Below are positions 60,072-64,000 of a DNA stretch of 64,000 bases, one piece after another. The stretch is taken from positions 13,186,527 to 13,250,526 of the forward strand of contig NC_051448.1 in the NCBI RefSeq assembly GCF_001649575.2. Reading direction: 5' to 3'. A program made the position numbers and the translations under genes. The number at the start of each line of letters is the position of its first letter. Positions within the stretch are counted from its first letter, which is position 1. Source of the DNA: Kryptolebias marmoratus. Taxonomy: Eukaryota > Chordata > Actinopteri > Cyprinodontiformes > Rivulidae. A model generated the notes under the pieces. The model was not told the DNA's origin. It was given only the letters and a program-made list of their open reading frames with translations, and did not search any database.

Positions 60072-62147
60072 ATGAAACATTTTTTCAGTTTTGGCTTTGT
60101 TTTAGCTGTTTTTTCACTCCAACTTTTCTGTGCTGAATGCGTAAATGAAGCCAAGGCTCCAGGTGACATTATTATTGGAGGATTGTTCCCAATACACGAC
60201 AGTGTTGAAGCTGTCAATATGAATGGAGACATAAAATGGACCTGCAACAGGTAATTTTTTAAAAATGTTATGAATGTTGTTATACACTTACTCTTTAACA
60301 CTGGGTGTGAATGCATCTGTTAAAATAAAATGTAGTTGATTATATTGAAGCTGTTTTTGTAATTCAGGTTCAATGTTGCCCGGCTGGCCCAGTCCCTGAT
60401 TATGGTTCATGCAATAGAGGAGATAAATCAGAGTGGTGAGCTGGGGAATATCACTCTGGGATATCTCATACGTGACTCCTGTAGTGACGTTACCACTGCA
60501 CTGAACAACACTCTGTCCTTCATGAGAGAAACCAGTAAGTACCCTCAAGATCAGAATAAACATGACTGACGAAGGAAAATACTTGACTTTATTTAGTTTT
60601 TTAATTTAAGCTTCTAAATTTAAACCATCCTTGATTAAGTTAGCTATGTTCCTGCAGTATGAAATGTTTCACAAAGTACAATTTGTCTTAAAGAACCCAG
60701 TAGTTTATCAAGCTTCACTGTAAAGAAAGACTAATGAATGCTTTTCATTTGTAAGGGTCCACATTTTAGTTAATTTTTCAGGAATTGACTCAAAAATATC
60801 ACTAAGAGAATTTTGAGCATGTACTGTATGTTGTTTTTTTCTTTGGTCAAATACTGATTTATGAGCAAGCTACAACATTAATAAGAATTAACACATACAA
60901 TTTGAGCTCAAGGGAACTTGAATTTACTTGATACAGTAACTTCATTCATAAATTGACTTTTTTCAGGCATTAGCGGGGATGGTAGACAGCACTCCTCTCC
61001 ACCGGTGCTGGCTGTTGTAGGTGATTACCACTCAGAAGTATCTATCGCGGTTACAAGGCTACTTAACCTGGAGAGCATCCCTGAGGTACGACTGAGCTGA
61101 AAACACTTCATTGCCTTTTTAAAAGCTATATCTGTATTATAAAAGAGAACTATATAAACACAGTGATACTATAATTTCTTATTTTTCTGATGAATTTGTT
61201 TCTGATTTAACGGTTTTCTTGTAATACCATCACAGATAAGTTATGGTGCAACTTCCGGTCTCCTGGGTGATAAAACTCGTTTCCCAAGCTTTCTGCGAAC
61301 CGTTCCAGAGGATGATCACCAATCCCGTGCCATCATTGAGATTCTTAAAGGTCACAACTGGAATTGGATTGGTGTTTTGGCAACTGATGGAGAATATGGT
61401 CGTTACGCAGTTGAACGCCTCCGACGTTATGCAGCAGAGTACGACATCTGCTTTGCCTTCAGTTCTTTCCTGCCAGAGTTCCTTTTTGACGAAAACCTTG
61501 AACACAACGTTAATGACGCAGTCAAATTCATCACTGACAATGAAAATGTTTCAGTCATTGTGTCTTTTGCAAAACCCAACCATATGATGTACATTTTTGA
61601 GAAGGCTCTCCAAAGTTCCAGGGGGAGAAACAAAGTTTGGGTGGCCAGTGATAGCTGGTCCCAATCAATTGAAATACTGGATACCAAAAGATGGAGTTTG
61701 ACAGATGTTGGAACAGTTTTTGGGATCACTCTTAAATCTGGAAACACATCCAAGTTTGAGCAATATCTTCGTACCCTTGATGTGAATGCTGACCACCACA
61801 AGAGCAACTCATTTTTGATGGACTTTCTAAACAAGAAAAGGTACTCTACTAATGAATCAAGTGTGTCCAACAAGTCTGTGAATGCAGCTATCAAGGAACT
61901 GATCAGCATGACACAGCCATACGCTGTGTTCAGTATTGAGCTGGCAGTTAAAGCAGTCGCCCAAGTTGTTAAAGACCTCTGCATCACCAGGAAGTGTGAC
62001 ACATCCACGTTACAACCAGCACAGGTATGCATCCAAACACACATAGATTAATACCATGTATTTTTATGTTTACTATGACTATTATTTCTGTTTTCTGTGA
62101 TTGAGTACATAACTTTAACTAACTTTATTTTCTAGCACCAAAAGTTG

Positions 62148-62188
<41 letters not shown>

Positions 62189-64000
62189 GTGTGTGTGTGG
62201 TTTTTTTGTTTTACAAAATTGATTAATTTAGTATTTTGCTATCCGTAGAAGAAACATTTATGGTGTATAAATACTTTATTTATTGATAGATGTAGAAATA
62301 ATTAAATTTAAAAAGCTCAACCTTTCATCAATATAACATATTTTAATAAACATCTGTTAGGTATACCAGTCCTAATCACAACTTTTAACACTTTGCAATT
62401 TCAGTTCCGAGGTGCCTTAAAAGAAGCCAATTTCCTATATAATGGGAAAAGTTATGCATTTGATGTGCATGGCGACATTGACTCAGGTTATGATATCATC
62501 CTGTGGAAGTACGCTTCTCCTCCTGATTTGGACATGAACAACATTGTTGGTCATTATGACATAGTACACAAGTTGATGACTTTCACCTCAAATGAACTAA
62601 ATATCCAAACCGTAAGTATTATGTTATTTATCTTTTTTAAAATTTATCGTACGTTTTATTCATCAGTAGCTTTATGGATACAATGTCTGTTTATCAGGTC
62701 TTTATCTTAGCTAATTATTTGTTTTATACTCCTTGTATGTCATGTGGTGTCTTTTAATAATGAAATAACCAAATGCAGAAAATATTGAGTTATATTCCAC
62801 AAACCAATAACCAATTGGAGCTGAATCTGAGGAAGTAGCTCATACTATGACATAACATTAACTTAGTTTTGTTCATAAACTTTTTGATTTACCTTTAGTA
62901 ACTCTGTCCTACCTTTACCTGTAAATTACAAATTACTTAGATCTCGAGTCCTGGCATAATTCAAGTCAAATGTCTCTCTTAAATAAAGCAAATACCATAA
63001 TTTTGTGTCCTTCACCTTTAACGTTATGCATAATGTAATATCAAACAAATGAGCACTCAATTTATTAAGGGTACCAACGCCTAAGCGTTGAATCACTCAT
63101 TGTAATTTGTCTGTTATTGTTTTATTTTCATTACATTTTTCAATTCAGCACTTCTACGAAAGCTTTTGAAAACCCATATAAAAAAAAGTTTTATGATATT
63201 TTGAAATTTTACCAAGTCATGTTCAGCTTCGTGTGTGATATCATGCACTCAAACTTTGTTCTAAATCTTCCAAGATTTTTGCCAAAAACTCCTCAAAATA
63301 CCACAAATTCTATGCATTTTGTAGACCACAATATATAGATTTTTGTTTTCTTTCACCCAGAATGTCTCATACTCCTTTAGGACTGCAGAGTACAGAGAAT
63401 CTTATTGATTACAAAATTATCTGAGCTCAGAATTTTCACTACAAACCCTGAAGTGGAGGGCCTGCTTATCCTGTCCTACATAATGCATCGTACTTAAATA
63501 GAAATTTACACTCATGGCCACCAGAGGTTTCTGAGACTTGCAGTTTGTTGTTGTACAGCAGCATATTGTTTCAGGTTCAATTTTGAGTTTGTGTTTCTTC
63601 CTCACCTCTTCCCTCTGCTCCACAGAAAATGCAGGAATCATTATAGCAACAAGTGCTTCAAAAGATATTGTGTCACTAAATCTTATTCAGCGGGTTCTTC
63701 TTTGTTAGAATACTTAATCAAGGCTGCCCCACAAATCCTGTATAATTTGAGCAACTCAGCAATGAATTGAACTTTTAAGATTTTTTTCAATCTATGAGTC
63801 AAAGCTAAGATTTTCCTATATATTTGTGACTTAAAAGCAAGCAAACAACAACTTAAAACAAAAAAAAAAATCCCTTGCATAATTATGACATTTTTCTTCA
63901 CAGAAAAAAGTGGTCTCCAGGTGTGCAAGGACTTGTCTTCCAGGTGAAAGGAAAATGTCACTTACAGGACAGCCGACTTGCTGCTTTGAATGCAGAAAGT
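60072..64000 (+). CDS. gprc6a-like: GPRC6A-like class C GPCR, second tandem copy (partial, runs off window)
   Basis: Exons seen: 60072-60250, 60368-60534, 60967-61085, 61236-62024, 62405-62611, and 63904 to the window end, about 519 codons. The start aligns with that of the first copy ('MKHFFSFGFV' versus '[10 protein letters not shown]') and encodes a signal peptide. The Venus-flytrap domain shows '[16 protein letters not shown]', '[20 protein letters not shown]', '[11 protein letters not shown]' and 'VWVASDSWS'. Exon 6 begins the Cys-rich domain ('RCARTC', 'CCFEC'). The helices must lie beyond 64000. Intron phases match the first copy exactly. Exon 4 is 21 nt longer and exon 3 is 3 nt shorter than in the first copy. 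No frameshift or stop is seen, so the gene looks functional as far as visible. Role by family: extracellular amino-acid sensing; ligand unknown. Confidence 0.92.
62149..62199. repeat. (AT)n(GT)n microsatellite
   Basis: In intron 4 of the second receptor gene. Confidence 0.92.

Noticed and set aside
61427..62044. 205-codon minus-strand ORF
   Set aside because: Shadow of exon 4 of the second receptor gene.
1..64000. tRNA, snRNA and microRNA genes
   Set aside because: No B-box-like GGTTCGAnTCC with paired stems, and no hairpin with microRNA character beyond the short inverted repeats, could be supported by eye.

Overview
This window is nuclear genomic DNA of a vertebrate, almost certainly a teleost fish. 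All recognisable genes are split by introns with GT/AG borders. The sequence is AT-rich with many microsatellites, and it carries decayed copies of LINE and Tc1-type elements typical of fish. The receptor genes belong to a fish-expanded class C GPCR group. I identified families by reading conserved protein blocks; no database search was possible.

Layout. Positions 1-13.7 kb hold no recognisable gene. They contain a LINE remnant (0.8-1.6 kb), a fold-back element with a broken Cys-rich ORF (5.1-6.4 kb), microsatellites and one candidate conserved non-coding block. mrps18a (mitochondrial ribosomal protein, + strand, 13.7-18.3 kb, 6 coding exons) converges on rsph9 (radial spoke head protein, - strand, 22.5-18.9 kb, 5 coding exons, 276 aa). 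The same convergent pair occurs in human 6p21.1, where VEGFA lies beyond MRPS18A. From 22.9 to 34.3 kb I see no coding gene, only repeats, DNA-transposon remnants and a compact RFX/forkhead/CCAAT motif cluster near 27.9 kb. A complete TMEM63 mechanosensitive channel gene (closest to TMEM63A, - strand, 22 coding exons, 781 aa) fills 43.0-34.3 kb.

The right third holds two GPRC6A-like amino-acid-sensing receptors in tandem on the + strand. The first is complete (47.0-53.0 kb, 7 exons, 863 aa). The second starts 13.1 kb further on (60.1 kb) and runs off the window in its sixth exon. Between them, and also in front of the first, lie decayed antisense pieces of the 5' half of the tmem63 gene. This shows that the duplicated unit was 'tmem63 5' end + receptor', duplicated at least twice. 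These scars are the most interesting structure in the window.

Functionally the genes are independent: mitochondrial translation, motile-cilium radial spokes, osmo/mechanosensitive cation conductance, and extracellular amino-acid chemosensing. Promoter-type motifs fit these roles: a YY1 site over the mrps18a start codon, an RFX X-box 110 bp upstream of the rsph9 start, and an NRF1 palindrome upstream of tmem63.
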